Assembly (NCBI GenBank): GCA_003952965.2
Contig: RXIC02000100.1
Coordinates: forward strand, 117,112-181,111
Reading direction: 5' to 3'
Source: Morella rubra
Taxonomy: Eukaryota > Streptophyta > Magnoliopsida > Fagales > Myricaceae
Length of the DNA: 64,000 nucleotides
The position numbers were made by a program, and so were the translations under genes. Every line of letters starts with the position of its first letter. Within the stretch, counting starts at the first letter, position 1. The notes below the pieces were generated by a model. The model saw only the letters and a list, made by a program, of their open reading frames with translations. It was not told the origin of the DNA and made no database searches. This document shows positions 44,644 through 57,198 of the stretch, in pieces.

Positions 44644-45075
44644 TTTCTACGCCATTAGTTCCTTAGAGAGATACAAATAACCAAGTCATCCCTTTTGTTT
44701 ATTGGAATTTCTTATTGCTTCTACCGTGCCAGTTTGTCTTCCCTCTCCCACCTATTGCTATATCCTCAACCCTTTTGCGGTGTTCTTGCCCTTTAATTAA
44801 CAATAGAGTCTGATTCTGAAATGAGTGCCGAAATCCGTATTAATGGAGTTTTGGCTTTGGTCGTAGTTGTATTCTGAGACGGTTTGTTGTGATTTATTGT
44901 TAAGTTTTACGGATTTATGAGATTGACAATTCAGCGGAACTTTATGATGATGATTGTTTTATATCGTGGAAATTCCACTATTTTCATTCGATGATATATT
45001 TGTTTCCAGATATATATTTTTTTTCTCTAATTTTTCTGGTTCTTTTTTCTCTCTTTTAAGTTTTATATCCGCTAC
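44644..45075 (+). other. NSF 3' UTR and downstream flank
   Basis: Non-coding sequence after the TAG at 44641-44643. Sequence is unique except for its mirror at 57199-57629. A polyadenylation signal could not be chosen with confidence. Confidence 0.5.
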
Positions 45076-46045
45076 TAAAGGTGAGTACAGGAATGGGTCA
45101 TTCCGATTCTGGTGAGTCAAAATTTCATTCCGGTTCCATTTCGAAATCAGCTGGAACGGAACCAGAATTTCTGAAAACGGAATCCAGAAACTCCGATCTG
45201 ATTAAGAGCGGAAGAATTTGAACTGTCCAGACGCACCAAAACAAAAACATGCTTTTAGGTAACAAAAAATCAACCGAGAATAAAAAAATATGCATAACAG
45301 CCACCATCCCTAAACGGCCACACCATTGCCAACGGTAAGAGATATCTAAGTCAATGGGATTATGGGGTATGATCAACATACATATATAAAACAGTTTCAT
45401 AAAACATGAACTTGCAGAGAGAACCATTGAGAGCGAGATAAGCAAAACCTGCAAAATAGCTGCAAAATAAGAGATTTCGGATGGATGTCCTTTTGCAGCA
45501 TCAAAAACAGTTGCAAAAAAAAAGGGGGACCATTGCTCTGTTCGCTTCCTTCTTGGGAGGTCCTCCCTGTTGTTGGCCCTCAAAGGAATCTCTTTTTAGA
45601 TCCCATTCAGGCAAAGACTGGCTGGCTCAACTTGGGCCACTTAGTAAAGAAGCTATGTTCCTCGTGTTGGAAAGCGAGGCTGAAAAAGATAGAGCTGAGA
45701 AAGCTGAGAGAGAGATAGAGACGAAGAAGAGACAGAACTGGACGTGGGTCATTTTGATCAAGAAGAGTCAGAAGGCTCTAGAAGAGAGACTGAAGTCTCT
45801 CAACTCTCGCGTGAATGACCCAGGGAACTTTTTTATTTTATTTTAACACCAAGGCTCAAACGGACAAACAATGCATTTTTTTTATTCAAAAAAAAAAATC
45901 TTCCGAAATCGAAAATTCCAGCATTTCTACTGAAAATTTTGGTTCCGATTCAGCTTCCAGAATTTTTCAAAAATAGAATTCAGTTCCAATACCAGAGGCC
46001 GGAACTGAATTTTTCGATTTCCACCGGAAAACATTCTCACCTTTA
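45076..46045. mobile_element. Non-autonomous hAT element downstream of NSF (970 bp)
   Basis: Perfect 10-bp terminal inverted repeats TAAAGGTGAG...CTCACCTTTA and a perfect 8-bp duplication TCCGCTAC (45068-45075 and 46046-46053). GGAACGGAACC-type motifs sit near both ends. The middle (45481-45846) holds a 121-codon open frame of no recognised family, possibly captured host sequence. The mirror copy is at 56231-57198. Confidence 0.9.
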
Positions 46046-46789
46046 TCCGCTACTTTTCTAATACAATGGTGTGGATACGCAATCACCTACAGTAGTATTA
46101 TAGTTCCCAAACTCTTTTTTTTTTTTTTTTTGGATAAGCACCTTGAGATCTCTCTTAATCTCTCTTCTACTGCTCTTGTGTGAGCCTTCCTCCAGCACTT
46201 TGCGAGTTTTCCAGGGCAAATGCGTAAAAACCCTAGTAGTTTTGAGGAGTAAGCGGTAAGGCTGGCCGAGGCCTAGGCCAGGGCCAATCCCAACTGCCTA
46301 GGGCACGCCCTTCTCTTTAAAGCTCTAAATCCGCGCTCTACCTCTTGCATAGCGTCTTTCACTCTCTACTGATCACATTTTTCTGTAATTTTTTGTCTGA
46401 ATTTTATGAGAGAGATATAACTATAGAATCTATGATGTTTTAAAATTTTATATAGACAACATTAAAAATGTTTATCTCTTTTGAAATTGCACTAGCAGAG
46501 AATTTTAATCCTCTACTAGCCCAAGTCTAGAATAGAGATCTGCACTAGCAGAGAATTTTAATCTTTTACTAGCCGGAGTCTAGAATAGAGATCCCTCTTC
46601 AATTTCAAAGCTCCAATTTTTTCAACTTGTGAATTTCCTGTCTCAAAAGGAAAATTAATGTTTTTTATTCGATTTCATCTCCCTTTTGTTTAAAACCAGA
46701 AGAAAGAAAAGAAGAATATGTATTTAATGGAGAAAAATCTTCCGTATTTGACCCAATAAGAAGAAACCCGTTAACCATTAAAAAGATAT
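46046..46789 (+). repeat. Intergenic DNA with a 53-bp tandem duplication (46489-46594)
   Basis: Two units beginning GCACTAGCAGAGAATTTTAA differ by a few bases (CCTCTACTAGCCCAAG versus CTTTTACTAGCCGGAG). The mirror pair is at 55698-55803. A poly-T run sits near 46110-46130. No gene is recognised. Confidence 0.8.
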
Positions 46790-47535
46790 TCGTTTTGCTA
46801 CTTTTAAAATTAATCATTCTTTATCTGCTTATGTCCATAAATAACATAAAATTTATATTTATAGGCCAACAATTTGTAATAAAATAAATGGAATAGATGT
46901 AACTTATTGATTCTAGGACATTAGGATAACCTTGACTTCATGATGACTACGAGGATCAAGGCCGGTTCAATCCAAAATTGAGGCCTAAGGCGATATAAAT
47001 TTAAAACTGATTAATTTTATTTTAAAATAATTTACCTTACATAAGCAATCAGTAAGCAAAATTTTTGGTAGATTAATAGAACTTACCTTTTCTAAGTTAA
47101 AGAACCTGCCCTTTGCTCACAAACTTTTGGTGGGCTATAATGGAGATTTTGGACTGTCTTTTTTTTTTTTAACATTGAGTAATAGACTCTTCCAACACTT
47201 TTTTCTATAGGATATTTTGCTCACGGTGACGCCTTATGTAGCCGCCTAAAATTGTCTTACCTTGAGTCGGTCATGACAAGTATGGTTCATCAACTCCTTT
47301 TACATGGATGCGAGAGGCGTGGAGGAGTTCCACCATATGCATAAGTCGCGCCCCATAGGGGTGGGCGAAGACCATCAATGACTAAAGAGGGAGGATTGTT
47401 TAGCCCCATTTTTCCAATTGAGATTGGTGCTAAGGGCCCGATTGCTCTTCCATTGCAACGGTTAACTATCAACGACTCTACACAACCCAATGACTCAGAG
47501 GAAAAAGATTCGGCTATAAGAAGTCAAATTCTAAG
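46790..47535 (+). repeat. Dispersed repeat R2, copy 3
   Basis: Matches 23781-24490 in order, including GGCCGGTTCAATCC, GAGGCCTAAGGCGAT, the poly-T run and GGTTAACTATCAACGACTC. It continues directly into R1, which shows the R2-R1 order is the ancestral arrangement. Confidence 0.75.
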
Positions 47536-49350
47536 TTCTTATAAGTATTCGTTATGATTTAAATAAAAATATTCAACATTTCGAAGTTAAACATCTCAAT
47601 TAATGAGAATGAATCATTATTAAGCCAAGTCAACTTTATCTCATTTCATCAAATGTGACATGACCAAATTATAACCATTGGATTTGTTTTTATTAAATCC
47701 TCCTTAGACGTGTCATTCCGATTTCCATGAGGGATTCGAGCATGGTAGATAGCAACATGTTTTCTTTGAAAAAATTTCTTCGTATTTAGGAGGGTAACAA
47801 TATATTTGTATTTAGTTATAAGGATAGCACTCAGACCGAAGATTCCTAAATTCATAAATGTTACTTTGTCACACTTAAAAGTTTGTGTCTTAAAATATTT
47901 AAATTATAAAACATAATTTAAAAAGTTTCAAAGTCTCAAAATAAAGTAGTATTTTATTTGTTAAAAAAAGGGTTTTATCCTTTTTATTAGAATTATAAAA
48001 AAAACAAGTTGAATCATGGACACAGAACTTTCTAACGACATAACTTTGTATTTTATGTTTATTATCTACCAAATACACCATCCAAAAGCGATTTCATAAT
48101 TAAACTTTAATGAAAATTTGTAGGTAAAATATCTGTAATTATTAAAGTAGGAAAATAAACAACAAAATCACCCAAAAAAACATAAATTTTTTTTGGGACT
48201 GTGGTTATCTGGTTGTTATTTGGGCCTCAGGCCATCAATCATCGCTTCTTCTTTATTTTGCAAGTCATTCGGATTGGCCTAAGGGGATGTTCGTTTTCTA
48301 AAAAATTGTAAGATTTTTAGGATTTTGATAAAATTATGAATATAGATTGAAGTTTTATAAGTTTTTATGTAAAGGTTGGTAAAAAGTTTTAAAGATAATT
48401 TTTAATTTTTATTGGAGTCTATAAAAAGGTGTAGGGAGAGATGATTTGATGTAAATGTTTAATTAAAAAATATTAGAGTTAGGTAAAAAAGTATAGAGAG
48501 AGAAGATTTGTTATAATTTTTTAAAAATTATTGGAGTTTGTGTGAAAAGTTGTTGAAGATTGTGTAAAATGTATTGGTGTTTGTGTATGACAGTCGGCGA
48601 CGCTACTATAGGCCAAAATGCTGCTATAGGTTTTAGAAGCGTTTTTTTAGCGACCACCACTATATGTTTGTCGGGATAGATTTAGCAGCGATTTTCGGAC
48701 CGCTGGTGAAAATCTTGACCTATAGCTGCGGTTGCTTAGCCGCAGTCACAACGCCGCTAAAGACCTGAACGCTTTTTTGAATTTTTTAGTAGCGTTTCCT
48801 AAAAACGTTGCTACAGGTCTTTAGCAGCGTTTTAGAAAACGTTGCTATAGACCAAGCATTTTTTTATTTTTATTTTTAACAACGTTTCCCTAAAACGTTG
48901 CTACAGGTCTTTTGCAGTGTTTTAGAAAATGCCACTATCGACCCAACATTTTTTTTTTTAATTTTTTAGCAACGTTTTAGAAAACGCCGCTATAGACCCA
49001 GTGTTTTTTTTAAGAAAAACGTTGCAACGGCTATATTTATAAAAACACCTGTATTTTTAATTTGTAATACAAATTTATTTTAATAACCATAATTCATTTA
49101 TGTAAAAACCTAAGAACAAGGATAATAAAGCAAATATAATTCATCATTGATTAAATAACCAAGTCTTACAAGTTTTACAACACAAGAGTCTATACAAGTT
49201 TCTAACATAAAATAAAAATAACTTTAATCCTAGCATTAGCAAAAGTAGGTTCAGTACACCATCTTCACCAAATGTAACTCTGCAATTGAAAAAAAAAACA
49301 GGATAAGAAAAAATGAACAATATGCCAATAGCTTGAACAGATGCAACAGA
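47536..49350 (+). repeat. R1 repeat, copy 4 (most complete), with CACTA-like array at 48610-49030
   Basis: Collinear with 20515-22340, including the array of CGTTTTAGAAAACGTTGC units and the shared segment ending near TTACAAGTTTTACAACACAA. This is one of the two longest forward copies. Its mirror is 52940-54770. Confidence 0.8.
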
Positions 49351-49610
49351 GAGAGATATAGAATACATAGAGGCATTTTAGAGGCATTCCAAAATTCATA
49401 AACATAGAAGGCATTCCAAAATTCATAAACATAGAGGCATTTTATAGTCCTAGCAATAAGATTGGTATTGACATGTAGCAAGAATTTTACAATTTCATCG
49501 TACAGATAAGTATGCTATACATAAACAAATAAGTATGCTATACAGAACAGGTGAATGTTCTGTATGACCTGGACATATAAAACAGGGTTATAGACCTGAT
49601 AAGGGAGGAG
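49351..49610 (+). repeat. Short tandem repeats and non-coding DNA
   Basis: GAGGCATTCCAAAATTCATA occurs near 49380 and again about 30 bp later with minor changes; a second short duplication (AAGTATGCTATACA) is at 49507 and 49531. Nothing else is recognised. Confidence 0.55.
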
Positions 49611-49875
49611 TCAAGATCTTGGAATGTACAGTTGATTAGGCAACTGTTTAATCACACCTCTGCTGAGGCTATTCTTAATATCACCCTCCCACTACGACCT
49701 GGTCCTGACTTACCATTATGGGTCCATAATAATAAAGGTACTCTCACAGCTAAGTCAGCCTACGCTTTCATTCAAGAATCTCAGGACCATCAACTAGTGC
49801 CTTGACCTCGGCAGAATGGAGGAAGATTTGGAAACTTAAAATACAGCATAGACTCAAGCTGATGCTAAGACCATT
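49611..49875 (+). pseudogene. L1 ORF2 C-terminal fragment (before zf-RVT)
   Basis: Translation from TCA at 49611 gives SRSWNVQLIRQLF, then AEAILNITLPLRPGPDLP and GTLTAKSAYAFIQES, the conserved stretch before the zinc-binding region of plant L1 ORF2. A TGA at 49803-49805 ends it, and EWRKIWKLKIQHRLKL follows in another frame. A separate, shorter relic from the L1 at 24.8 kb. Mirror copy at 52435-52692, where an extra T breaks the frame earlier. Confidence 0.8.
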
Positions 49876-50076
49876 GCTACTCTGTGTAAGCATAGTTTGA
49901 ACTTTTTTTAGTTGAAGAAAACAAAACTAAATTCATTAGTTGAATTCTTACTTGTAGAGAAAGGACATTCACAGCATCATCACGATTAAGTTCAAAACAT
50001 TACTTCCCCCAGAGCAATGTAATTGGTATTTGACAGTCTTACCTATGAAGCTTTCAAAAAGTCATGTGCTTTTGGA

Positions 50077-50446
50077 AGAAAAGATATTATATATATAATA
50101 CAGACTAGTAAACTACAAGCATTCTATATCAAAGCGTAGAAGAGTACACCTTTTATAGTAGAATCAAAAGCGAGCTGATGTAAACCTAATTAGATCAATT
50201 AATAGTCTTAAAAGTAACGTGATTAAGGAACTTTAAATGTAATAATTTTCAAAGACCAATTAGTATCTTTTCTTTTTAATTAACAATTTTTATTTTGAAA
50301 GACAAAGTACTTTGACAGCAATGATTCCAACTTTTCAATGATATGTAACAATCTTCATATTTCAAAACAAATTGAAAAAATTTGCTAGTCTGTATTATAT
50401 ATATAATATCTTTTCTACCACATTATTGGATGCTTTTAAACAAGAA
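50077..50446. repeat. Dispersed 340-bp repeat, copy 2 (MITE-like)
   Basis: The ends AGAAAAGATATTATATATAT and its complement at 50385-50416 are inverted. The interior matches 12735-13066 (CATTCTATATCAAAGCGTAG... GACCAATTAGTATCTT). Similarity to the 12.7-kb copy extends about 30 bp past the right inverted end to ACAAGAA, so the true boundary is unclear. Confidence 0.7.
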
Positions 50447-51047
50447 GCTATAGGATATTTTGCTCACGGTGAGGCCTTATGCAGCCGCCTAAAATTGTCT
50501 TACCTTGAGTCGGTCATGACAAGTATGGTTCCAACTCCTTTTACATGAATGCGTGGAGGAGTTCCACCATATGCATAAGTATGACTAAATAGGGAGGATT
50601 GTGTAGGCCCATTTGTCCAATTGAGCTTGGTGCTCAGGGCCCAATTGCTTTTCTATTGCAACGGTTAACAATCAATGACCTACACATCCTAACTCAGGAA
50701 AGGGAAAAGATTAGATTATAGGAAGCCAAATTTTAAGTTTTTATAAGTAAGGTGAGTATCGAAACGGATGGAACCGGAATCCGGTTTCGGTTCTGGTACC
50801 CATCGGAACCAACATTTTCATTCTGGTTTCATTCTAAAATTTTCCGAAATGGAACAAAAAAATTATCGAAAACGAAATCCAAAAGTTTCAGTTCCATTAA
50901 TGGGCCTAATTGCCCAAATTTTGCTTTGGCCCAAAATACTTTAAGCCAAATAATGGGCTTCCTGTTATGATTTAAATAAACAAATCCAACATTTCAAAGC
51001 TACATATCTCATTTAATTGGCAGCTAGTGATTGGTTTTAGCCCTAAT
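50447..51047 (+). repeat. R2 end, hAT-like fragment, R1 start and Mutator-like fragment at the palindrome junction
   Basis: Order: GGATATTTTGCTCACGGTGA (R2), AAGGTGAGTATCGAAACGG (hAT-like end), TATGATTTAAATAAACAAAT (R1 start), then GGCAGCTAGTGATTGGTTTT of the Mutator-like element. This is the same order as 22381-22775. It stops at the fold-back junction. Confidence 0.7.
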
Positions 51048-51256
51048 CAAAAGCCTGTAGCTTTTATTAAAAAACATGGAGAGTCCACTGTGTTTTTTAT
51101 TTTGGTATGAAAACTAACTCAAGCCAATGCTATTACTGGAGATAATGGAGCGTAGTCTACTTATGCTAAAAGTCAGGGCTAAAACCAATCGTTGTCTGCC
51201 ACGTGTTTAAAATTCCTTGTCTGCTCCATCCTGTCTCTCGTCTGCCATAGATAAAT
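51048..51256 (-). repeat. Palindrome spacer: Mutator-like element interior
   Basis: About 209 bp that is single copy with respect to the arms. It is the reverse complement of roughly 22771-22980 (ACTCAAGCCAATGC... TCTGCCACGTGTTTAAAATTCC), so it continues the right arm without a break and is joined abruptly to the left arm. Confidence 0.85.
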
Positions 51257-51854
51257 GTTAGGGCTAAAACCAATCACTAGCTGCCAATTAAATGAGATAT
51301 GTAGCTTTGAAATGTTGGATTTGTTTATTTAAATCATAACAGGAAGCCCATTATTTGGCTTAAAGTATTTTGGGCCAAAGCAAAATTTGGGCAATTAGGC
51401 CCATTAATGGAACTGAAACTTTTGGATTTCGTTTTCGATAATTTTTGTTCCATTTCGGAAAATTTTAGAATGAAACCAGAATGAAAATGTTGGTTCCGAT
51501 GGGTACCAGAACCGAACCGGATTCCGGTTCCATCCGTTTCGATACTCACCCTTACTTATAAAAACTTAAAATTTGGCTTCCTATAATCTAATCTTTTCCC
51601 TTTCCTGAGTTAGGATGTGTAGGTCATTGATTGTTAACCGTTGCAATAGAAAAGCAATTGGGCCCTGAGCACCAAGCTCAATTGGACAAATGGGCCTACA
51701 CAATCCTCCCTATTTAGTCATACTATGCATATGGTGGAACTCCTCCACGCATTCATGTAAAAGGAGTTGGAACCATACTTGTCATGACCGACTCAAGGTA
51801 AGACAATTTTAGGCGGCTGCATAAGGCCTCACCGTGAGCAAAATATCCTATAGC

Positions 51855-52224
51855 TTCTTGTTTAAAAGCATCCAATAATGTGGTAGAAAAGATATTATAT
51901 ATATAATACAGACTAGCAAATTTTTTCAATTTGTTTTGAAATATGAAGATTGTTACATATCATTGAAAAGTTGGAATCATTGCTGTCAAAGTACTTTGTC
52001 TTTCAAAATAAAAATTGTTAATTAAAAAGAAAAGATACTAATTGGTCTTTGAAAATTATTACATTTAAAGTTCCTTAATCACGTTACTTTTAAGACTATT
52101 AATTGATCTAATTAGGTTTACATCAGCTCGCTTTTGATTCTACTATAAAAGGTGTACTCTTCTACGCTTTGATATAGAATGCTTGTAGTTTACTAGTCTG
52201 TATTATATATATAATATCTTTTCT
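51855..52224. repeat. Dispersed 340-bp repeat, mirror copy
   Basis: Reverse complement of 50077-50446. The TIR-like ends are at 51885 and 52224. Confidence 0.75.
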
Positions 52225-52434
52225 TCCAAAAGCACATGACTTTTTGAAAGCTTCATAGGTAAGACTGTCAAATACCAATTACATTGCTCTGGGGGAAGTA
52301 ATGTTTTGAACTTAATCGTGATGATGCTGTGAATGTCCTTTCTCTACAAGTAAGAATTCAACTAATGAATTTAGTTTTGTTTTCTTCAACTAAAAAAAGT
52401 TCAAACTATGCTTACACAGAGTAGCAATGGTCTT

Positions 52435-52692
52435 AGCATCAGCTTGAGTCTATGCTGTATTTTAAGTTTCCAAATCTTCCTCCATTCCGCCGAGGTCAAG
52501 GCACTAGTTGATGGTCCCTGAGATTCTTGAATGAAAGCGTAGGCTGACTTAGCTGTGAGAGTACCTTTATTATTATGGACCCATAATGGTAAGTCAGGAC
52601 CAAGGTCGTAGTGGGAGGGTGATATTAAGAATAGCCTCAGCAGAGGTGTGATTAAACAGTTGCCTAATCAACTGTACATTCCAAGATCTTGA
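52435..52692 (-). pseudogene. L1 ORF2 fragment, mirror copy
   Basis: Reverse complement of the fragment at 49611-49875. In this copy CGACCTTGGTCC replaces CGACCTGGTCC, adding one base and breaking the LRPGPDLP stretch. Confidence 0.78.
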
Positions 52693-52939
52693 CTCCTCCC
52701 TTATCAGGTCTATAACCCTGTTTTATATGTCCAGGTCATACAGAACATTCACCTGTTCTGTATAGCATACTTATTTGTTTCTGTATAGCATACTTATCTG
52801 TACGATGAAATTGTAAAATTCTTGCTACATGTCAATACCAATCTTATTGCTAGGACTATAAAATGCCTCTATGTTTATGAATTTTGGAATGCCCTTCTAT
52901 GTTTATGAATTTTGGAATGCCTCTAAAATGCCTCTATGT

Positions 52940-54770
52940 ATTCTATATCTCTCTCTGTTGCATCTGTTCAAGCTATTGGCATATTGTTCATTTTTTCTTA
53001 TCCTGTTTCTTTTTTTCAATTGCAGAGTTAACATTTGGTGAAGATGGTGTACTGAACCTACTTTTGCTAATGCTAGAATTAAAGTTATTTTTATTTTATG
53101 TTAGAAACTTGTATAGACTCTTGTGTTGTAAAACTTGTAAGACTTGGTTATTTAATCAATGATGAATTATATTTGCTTTATTATCCTTGTTCTTAGGTTT
53201 TTACATAAATGAATTATGGTTATTAAAATAAATTTGTATTACAAATTAAAAATACAGGTGTTTTTATAAATATAGCCGTTGCAACGTTTTTCTTAAAAAC
53301 ACTGGGTCTATAGCGGCGTTTTCTAAAACGTTGCTAAAAAAAATTAAAAAAAAAATGTTGGGTCGTGTGCATTTTCTAAAACACTGCAAAAGACCTGTAG
53401 CAACGTTTTAGGGAAACGTTGTTAAAAATAAATAAAAATGCATAGCAACGTTTTCTAAAACTGCTAAAGACCTGTAGCAACGTTTTAGGGAAACGCTACT
53501 AAAAAATTCAAAAAAGCGGTTCAGGTCTTTAGCGGCGGTTGTGACTGCGGCTAAGCAACCGCAGCTATAGGTCAAGATTTTCACCAGCGGTCCCGAAAAT
53601 CGCTGCTATAATCTATCCCGACAAACATATAGTGGTGGTCGCTAAAAAAACGCTTCTAAACCCTATAGCAGCATTTTTTTGGCCTATAGTAGCGTCGCCG
53701 ACTGTCATACACAAACACCAATACATTTTACACAATCTTCAACAACTTTTCACACAAACTCCAATAACTTTTTTAAAAAATTATAACAAATCTTCTCTCT
53801 CTATACTTTTTTACCTAACTCTAATATTTTTTTAATTAAACATTTACATCAAATCATCTCTCCTACACCTTTTTATAGACTCCAATAAAAATTAAAAATT
53901 ATCTTTAAAACTTTTTACCAACCTTTACATAAAAACTTATAAACTTCAATCTATATTCATAATTTTATCAAAATCCTAAAAATCTTACAATTTTTTAGAA
54001 AACGAACATCCCCTTAGGCCAATCCGAATGACTTGCAAAATAAAGAAGAAGCGATGATTGATGGCCTGAGGCCCAAATAACAACCAGATAACCACAGTCC
54101 CAAAAAAAAATTATGTTTTTTTGGGTGATTTTGTTGTTTATTTTCCTACTTTAATAATTACAGATATTTTACCTACAAATTTTCATTAAAGTTTTAATTA
54201 TGAAATCGCTTTTGGATGGTGTATTTGGTAGATAATAAACATAAAATACCAGTTATGTGGTTAGAGAGTTCTGTGTCCATGATTCAACTTGTTTTTTTTT
54301 TATAATTCTAATAAAAAGGATAAAACCCTTTTTTTAACAAATAAAATACTACTTTATTTTGAGACTTTGAAACTTTTTAAATTATGTTTTATAATTTAAA
54401 TATTTTAAGACACAAACTTTTAAGTGTGACAAAGTAACATTTATGAATTTAGGAATCTTCTGTCTGAGTGCTATCCTTATAACTAAATACAAATATATTG
54501 TTACCCTCAAATACGAAGAAATTTTCAAAGAAAACATGTTGCTATCTACCATGCTCGAATCCCTCATGGAAATCGGAATGACACGTCTAAGGAGGATTTA
54601 ATAAAAACAAATCCAATGGTTAGAATTTGGTCATGTCACATTTAATGAAATGAGATAAAGTTGACTTGGCTTAATAATGATTCATTCTCATTAATTGAGA
54701 TGTTTAACTTCGAAATGTTGAATATTTTTATTTAAATCATAACGAATACTTATAAGAACTTAGAATTTGA
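52940..54770 (-). repeat. R1 repeat, mirror copy (array at 53285-53700)
   Basis: Reverse complement of 47536-49350. The CACTA-like unit array shows several small indels relative to the left arm, more than the gene exons do. Confidence 0.8.
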
Positions 54771-56230
54771 CTTCTTATAGCCGAATCTTTTTCCTCTGAG
54801 TCATTGGGTTGTGTAGAGTCGTTGATAGTTAACCGTTGCAATGGAAGAGCAATCGGGCCCTTAGCACCAATCTCAATTGGAAAAATGGGGCTAAACAATC
54901 CTCCCTCTTTAGTCATTGATGGTCACCCCTATGGGGCGCGACTTATGCATATGGTGGAACTCCTCCACGCCTCTCGCATCCATGTAAAAGGAGTTGATGA
55001 ACCATACTTGTCATGACCGACTCAAGGTAAGACAATTTTAGGCGGCTACATAAGGCCTCACCGTGAGCAAAATATCCTATAGAAAAAAGTGTTGGAAGAG
55101 TCTCTATTACTCAATGTTAAAAAAAAAAAAAGACAGTCCAAAATCTCCATTATAGCCCACCAAAAGTTTGTGAGCAAAGGGCAGGTTCTCTTTAACTTAG
55201 AAAAGGTAAGTTCTATTAATCTACCAAAAATTTTGCTTACTGATTGCTTATGTAAGGTAAATTATTTTAAAATAAAATTAATCAGTTTTAAATTTATATC
55301 GCCTTAGGCCTCAATTTTGGATTGAACCGGCCTTGATCCTCGTAGTCATCATGAAGTCAAGGTTATCCTAATGTCCTAGAATCAATAAGTTACATCTATT
55401 CCATTTATTTTATTACAAATTGTTGGCCTATAAATATAAATTTTATGTTATTTATGGACATAAGCAGATAAAGAATGATTAATTTTAAAAGTAGCAAAAC
55501 GAATATCTTTTTAATGGTTAACGGGTTTCTTCTTATTGGGTCAAATACGGAAGATTTTTCTCCATTAAATACATATTCTTCTTTTCTTTCTTCTGGTTTT
55601 AAACAAAAGGGAGATGAAATCGAATAAAAAACATTAATTTTCCTTTTGAGACAGGAAATTCACAAGTTGAAAAAATTGGAGCTTTGAAATTGAAGAGGGA
55701 TCTCTATTCTAGACTCCGGCTAGTAAAAGATTAAAATTCTCTGCTAGTGCAGATCTCTATTCTAGACTTGGGCTAGTAGAGGATTAAAATTCTCTGCTAG
55801 TGCAATTTCAAAAGAGATAAACATTTTTAATGTTGTCTATATAAAATTTTAAAACATCATAGATTCTATAGTTATATCTCTCTCATAAAATTCAGACAAA
55901 AAATTACAGAAAAATGTGATCAGTAGAGAGTGAAAGACGCTATGCAAGAGGTAGAGCGCGGATTTAGAGCTTTAAAGAGAAGGGCGTGCCCTAGGCAGTT
56001 GGGATTGGCCCTGGCCTAGGCCTCGGCCAGCCTTACCGCTTACTCCTCAAAACTACTAGGGTTTTTACGCATTTGCCCTGGAAAACTCGCAAAGTGCTGG
56101 AGGAAGGCTCACACAAGAGCAGTAGAAGAGAGATTCAAGGTGCTATCCAAAAAAAAAAAAAGAGTTTGGGAACTATAATACTACTGTAGGTGATTGCGTA
56201 TCCACACCATTGTATTAGAAAAGTAGCGGA
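54771..56230 (-). repeat. R2 mirror copy and flanking DNA with the 53-bp tandem duplication (55698-55803)
   Basis: Reverse complement of 46046-47535. It holds GAGTCATTGGGTTGTGTAGA (R2 end), the GGCCTTGATCC region near 55328, then unique DNA with the mirrored tandem pair. Confidence 0.75.
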
Positions 56231-57198
56231 TAAAGGTGAGAATGTTTTCCGGTGGAAATCGAAAAATTCAGTTCCGGCCTCTGGTATTGGAACTGAATTC
56301 TATTTTTGAAAAATTCTGGAAGCTGAATCGGAACCAAAATTTTCAGTAGAAATGCTGGAATTTTCGATTTCGGATTTTTTTTTTTTAAAAAAAATGCATT
56401 GTTTGTCCGTTTGAGCCTTGGTGTTAAAATAAAATAAAAAAGTTCCCTGGGTCATTCACGCGAGAGTTGAGAGACTTCAGTCTCTCTTCTAGAGCCTTCT
56501 GACTCTTCTTGATCAAAATGACCCACGTCCAGTTCTGTCTCTTCTTCGTCTCTATCTCTCTCTCAGCTTTCTCAGCTCTATCTTTTTTCAGCCTCGCTTT
56601 CCAACACGAGGAACATAGCTTCTTTACTAAGTGGCCCAAGTTGAGCCAGCCAGTCTTTGCCTGAATGGGATCTAAAAAGAGATTCCTTTGAGGGCCAACA
56701 ACAGGGAGGACCTCCCAAGAAGGAAGCGAACAGAGCAATGGTCCCCTTTTTTTTTTTTGCAACTGTTTTTGATGCTGCAAAAGGACATCCATCCGAAATC
56801 TCTTATTTTGCAGCTATTTTGCAGGTTTTGCTTATCTCGCTCTCAATGGTTCTCTCTGCAAGTTCATGTTTTATGAAACTGTTTTATATATGTATGTTGA
56901 TCATACCCCCATAATCCCATTGACTTAGATATCTCTTACCGTTGGCAATGGTGTGGCCGTTTAGGATGGTGGCTGTTATGCATATTTTTTTATTCTCGGT
57001 TGATTTTTTGTTACCTAAAAGCATGTTTTTGTTTTGGTGCGTCTGGACAGTTTCAAATTCTTCCGCTCTTAATCAGATCGGAGTTTCTGGATTCCGTTTT
57101 CAGAAATTCTGGTTCCGTTCCAGCTGATTTCGAAATGGAACCGGAATGAAATTTTGACTCACCAGAATCGGAATGACCCATTCCTGTACTCACCTTTA
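56231..57198. mobile_element. Non-autonomous hAT element, mirror copy (968 bp)
   Basis: Ends TAAAGGTGAG and CTCACCTTTA with the duplication GTAGCGGA at 56223-56230 and 57199-57206, the complement of the left-arm TSD. The intact TSD shows the element inserted before the arms were duplicated. Confidence 0.9.

Noticed and set aside
45125..45583. Minus-strand 152-codon frame in the hAT element
   Set aside because: It overlaps the opposite-strand frame, includes TIR-proximal motifs and shows no domain; it is likely a by-product of composition.
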